Origin: Ramazzottius varieornatus
Taxonomy: Eukaryota > Tardigrada > Eutardigrada > Parachela > Ramazzottiidae
Direction of reading: 5' to 3'
DNA length: 64,000 bases
Assembly: GCA_001949185.1 (NCBI GenBank)
Contig: BDGG01000002.1
Span: 4,330,448-4,394,447 of the forward strand
How positions within the stretch are numbered: the first letter of the stretch is position 1; each line of letters begins with the position of its first letter. The notes under the pieces were generated by a model, which worked only from the letters and a program-made list of their open reading frames with translations, was not told the origin of the DNA and searched no databases. A program made the translations under genes and the position numbers. Below, piece after piece: positions 60,929-64,000 of the stretch.

Positions 60929-63366
60929 CTGCAAACAACACCAGAAATACAGACTACAAAATATTTTTGATTTCGTTTTGCGCAAAATTTCAGTCAGTTC
61001 ACGGAGACTAAGAAACAAAGTCGCGGATCAAGCAGCTCGCCCACCAGTACAGACTCATTTCCGAACTTGGGTCCAGTCAAACGGACTCTCGGAAGGTTTA
61101 GCGAGGTTAAGGTGGGGTAATCTCCCTCAGTGTTGTCGAATCACAACAATGAGAATGATATCATTCTTAAGCTGTCTAGAAGGATGAACTGAATCGAAGG
61201 TAAGCTTCTCAAATTGAGTACTTCTGGGAAATGATTAAAAGAGGAAGAATGCTCTCTGCTGCAGGCTCTCGCAGGACGTGGTCTATGTCAGCCTTGAGCT
61301 GGCCTCAGTTTCTGGAAGAGGAAAGAGTGGTGGAGATCGATAAAGGGTAAGCAAATCTGCATAGCGACTCGGAGGGAGCAATCAGCGCCCTCGAAAATAG
61401 GCTCCCGACAACTGTCAGCCTTGGAGGCTTGCAACGTGTTGAAAACTCGTTATCAAATGATGGGTTAGTTAGTACAACAAGAATATCTCCTGGAGGAGAT
61501 CACCCGGATGTCCCATCCAGGGTCGCCGTATGGCTCCTCTCCACTGTCACTTTTCATTCAAACTTCTGTAACATCATACAGAAAGTTTGCCCCGTACGCA
61601 CGAAGGGAAAGTTTTGGAACAGGCGGAAAAGACGCCAAATTGAGATTTTAACCGTAGAAAATTGTCAAAAAGTGCGTTTTTGTGAATTGCACATCTGACA
61701 TGTACATACTAACTTCCGTTCCGCTGTTTCAGAATCGCCTGTTCCAAACTTTTTACTCTTCCAAACTTTCCCTTTGCGTGTGTACTCGTATTCTTTTATT
61801 CTTTCTCTTTCTGGCCATCCCTCACTATGAAAGGTCTGTATGTAGTCAATGTGAAATGTTGTGGTGACTGGTGTGCGCGGAGACCAAGGTCGCAGAAGTG
61901 TCGCTGAATACAATCTGCGAGCTTGTCCCTCAGTTCCTGGTCCAATCTCAAGTTGACAACCCGGAAGGCAGCAGTAAACCTAATGTGCCTCGTAACGACA
62001 ACACTCTGCCGCTTCATTACTCTAAGTAAACTCGTACGCGTGCTCTCCAGAAAGATGCATACAGTCCTACATGCTCGCTCGTGCACAAGAACATCCTCAT
62101 TTGCAGGATATGAACATGGAGTTCCGGCTTATTGTTTATGCGTGCAACTGGATGAGTATTCCAGTTATAGAGGATGAAATTTCCTTCTTTCGGGTCGTCA
62201 ACCTACGGGTCCTGTTTCCGTACGAGAACTACAAGCAGTTCTCACGCTCATCAACAATATGGAATCTCACCTCTCTTGCAAAGCTTCGGTCCGCACTGCT
62301 TCGGTCATTTCTCAATCCATCGTTTTGGTCCATTTATCACGGTCTAAAACAAAACAACATTGTAGCATGGCCAGCCTACGCAGCAGAAGACAAACCTTCG
62401 TATCAATGTCAAACTGATCCTCAATTAACAAAGTCTTTCAGTCTGATAAAGAACTAGAAAAATTATCGATACACCATTCTCATTGCACTATCAGTCCACC
62501 ATAGTAAGGCAAGTGCTTACCTAATGACGACTGTTACTACATTCGAACATCGAAACCAACAATAGTAATGTATGAAAGCCAACGAATCACTGGATCAAAC
62601 AGAGCGTTTATCTACATCATACGGTCTATACTAAGCATGTCCGTACATGACCAGAACTTGGACTCACCTTGATATCGCAAAACGGAGATATTCCCAAATC
62701 TCAACGCAGGACACCGTCAGCTGGGAGCAAAAGATGATAAAGTGATGATCAGTATACATAAAGACAAAGATCCTGCGCACTTCCTGTCATAGGCAGAACT
62801 AATCCAGAATCGTGAGTGACCCACCAGAAGACCGAAGTTCCACTAGATTCCACTAGACAGGCTGATGTAGCTTCGTCTTGCTGTAATGTGGGAAAGAAAG
62901 GTTAGGAGCAGGATCTTCACGGAGTCTTGTTCTTCGACTTCCTAAACGACCTGAGTGTGTAATCAGCAACTTTGCTGTTCGACGATCGATTAAAGTGCGT
63001 GTACGAGCGCCCACGTGCCACTGGCTGGATCACACGGCCTTCGGCTGGTTGTGGGTCGGTTCGAATCCCTTCGACCCTCACCCGATCGAGCCGCTCGCTT
63101 TCGGTTACTCAATCATGGAAACGGTAGAATCAACTAACATTGGTGCTCGCAATCCGACATCTGCTTTTATCGCAAATCCGTTTTCGAATTCATCCCTTAA
63201 TCAACTTGCAAATTTTTTGTCTTAGTTTTTGTTGATTTGTTTTGAAACTTTCGTTCGCATTTTAAGTTTGTCACGGTGCGGGAGAAAGAGCAGGTGGACA
63301 CGGGAGTATCGAGTTGACTAGGGAGTACTACGAATGAGAGACACTGTCGTCGAGGGATGAATATCG
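60929..63366. other. divergent intergenic region, beta-TrCP and SLC16 promoters
   Basis: Separates two genes transcribed away from each other. It may contain a 5' exon of beta-TrCP that I could not fix. An open minus-strand frame (61796-62086) and a plus-strand frame (62071-62457) look moderately coding-like but match no family, and both read FRVVNLR from opposite strands, hinting at a small inverted repeat (about 61950 and 62190). Confidence 0.4.
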
Positions 63367-64000
63367 ATGGAAGGAGGATATGGCTGGATTGTTGTGCTCG
63401 CCACCTTCGTCATTAACGCGATTGTTCAGGGACTGATTGCTTCGTCGGGGATACTGCTTAACGTCCTGCTGGACCAGTTCAAACATGACGGCAAAGCGAA
63501 GATTGGCTGGATACCGTCTCTCCTCGGCGGACTTCTGCTGGCAACTGGTAAGACGTTCGTTGCATAGTCCACTTATACGCATCTCTCCACCGGAAGTTGA
63601 CAGTGAATTCGTTAGAGTTGACTTCGCCTTTGTGTTTGCAGGACCGTTGTCCAGCTACCTCGTTGAGAGATACAGCTGCAGATTCGTAACGATGATTGGC
63701 GCTTTGGTCGCGGTGAGTAATTGCTGAGCAGGGGTTACGTGCATCCTTAGCCTGTAGTAATTACTCCCTTCCTCGTCTAGACATGTGGCTGTTTTATCAG
63801 TTACTTTGCGAAGAGTGTGACGCAGTTGATCCTGACTTACGGAATTATTACCGGTAAGTGTATCTGATAATGTGGGTGACGCGAAGCACGCTCCACGTCG
63901 TCCCCACAGCGACTTTCGGTGTCCTATCATGCCGGGAGCGACAGGTGGTTGCACTATTTCGTATAGTACCGTACGTTCTGTTGCAGGTTTCGGGTTTGGC
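63367..64000 (+). CDS. monocarboxylate transporter, SLC16 family (5' part)
   Basis: Proton-linked or facilitative transporter of lactate, pyruvate or related solutes in the plasma membrane (family knowledge; substrate here unknown). Exons 63367-63547, 63642-63712, 63781-63853 and 63987 onward, cut by the window end. The frame opens with EGGYGWIVVLATFVINAIVQ, matching the conserved [D/E]GG[W/Y]GWVV motif at the start of helix 1. GPLSSYLVERYSCRFVTMIG follows (the conserved R-G-C-R loop between helices 2 and 3), then TCGCFISYFA and LTYGIITGFGFG. An in-frame stop at 63358-63360 supports the ATG at 63367, unless an upstream exon is spliced in. Confidence 0.9.

Noticed and set aside
63001-63095. 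GGTTCGAATCC, a possible tRNA T-arm
   Set aside because: Flanking bases do not form the T stem, and no anticodon or acceptor stem could be folded around it.
1-64000. CRISPR arrays, bacterial operons, prophage or viral cassettes
   Set aside because: All recognised genes are spliced animal genes, and no spaced direct-repeat array or viral gene was found.

Overview
The window is nuclear DNA of an invertebrate animal. It carries seven multi-exon protein genes with GT-AG introns (mostly 55-300 bp), bilaterian signalling and housekeeping genes, and many small DNA transposons. The sequence does not settle the phylum. An ecdysozoan or other protostome such as a tardigrade would fit, but that is inference. 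All exon models were built by hand from splice sites, reading phase and remembered family conservation.

Layout. 890-4765 (+): type II activin/BMP receptor kinase, 9 exons, complete. 6313-7555 (-): clarin-like four-pass membrane protein, 4 exons. 10158-16003 (+) and 18639-31617 (+): two neighbouring, related genes for very large secreted proteins of about 1720 and 3457 residues. They are built from 16 and 40 copies of a six-cysteine module (C-x11-14-C-x8-9-C-x9-10-C-x4-8-CC) joined by Thr/Ser/Pro-rich linkers. 31990-33466 (-): 26S proteasome lid subunit Rpn12/PSMD8, tail-to-tail with the second giant gene. 33567-51957: an 18-kb gene-poor stretch filled with transposons, among them a 5.6-kb hAT element that contains a second 2.7-kb hAT element, several hAT-type short elements with 8-bp target duplications, other foldback elements and a 50-N assembly gap. 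51958-57506 (+): exportin-7, 22 exons. 58141-60928 (-): beta-TrCP/Slimb F-box WD40 protein, tail-to-tail with exportin-7. 63367-64000 (+): start of an SLC16 monocarboxylate transporter, cut by the window end.

The most unusual content is the pair of giant six-cysteine-repeat proteins. Their composition (signal peptide, disulfide modules, mucin-like linkers) points to extracellular matrix, mucus, cuticle or egg-coat material, or to immune proteins. The module resembles CLIP or lustrin-type folds only in having a C-C-C-C-CC layout, and I cannot assign it to a known family. The second striking feature is a short palindromic element with arms AAGTGGCGCACG / CGTGCGCCACTT. It occurs at 13 or more loci in the window, eleven of them inside introns of five different genes, seven of those in one gene.

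The housekeeping and signalling genes look unrelated in function. No operon-like or pathway logic links the neighbours apart from the tandem giant pair.
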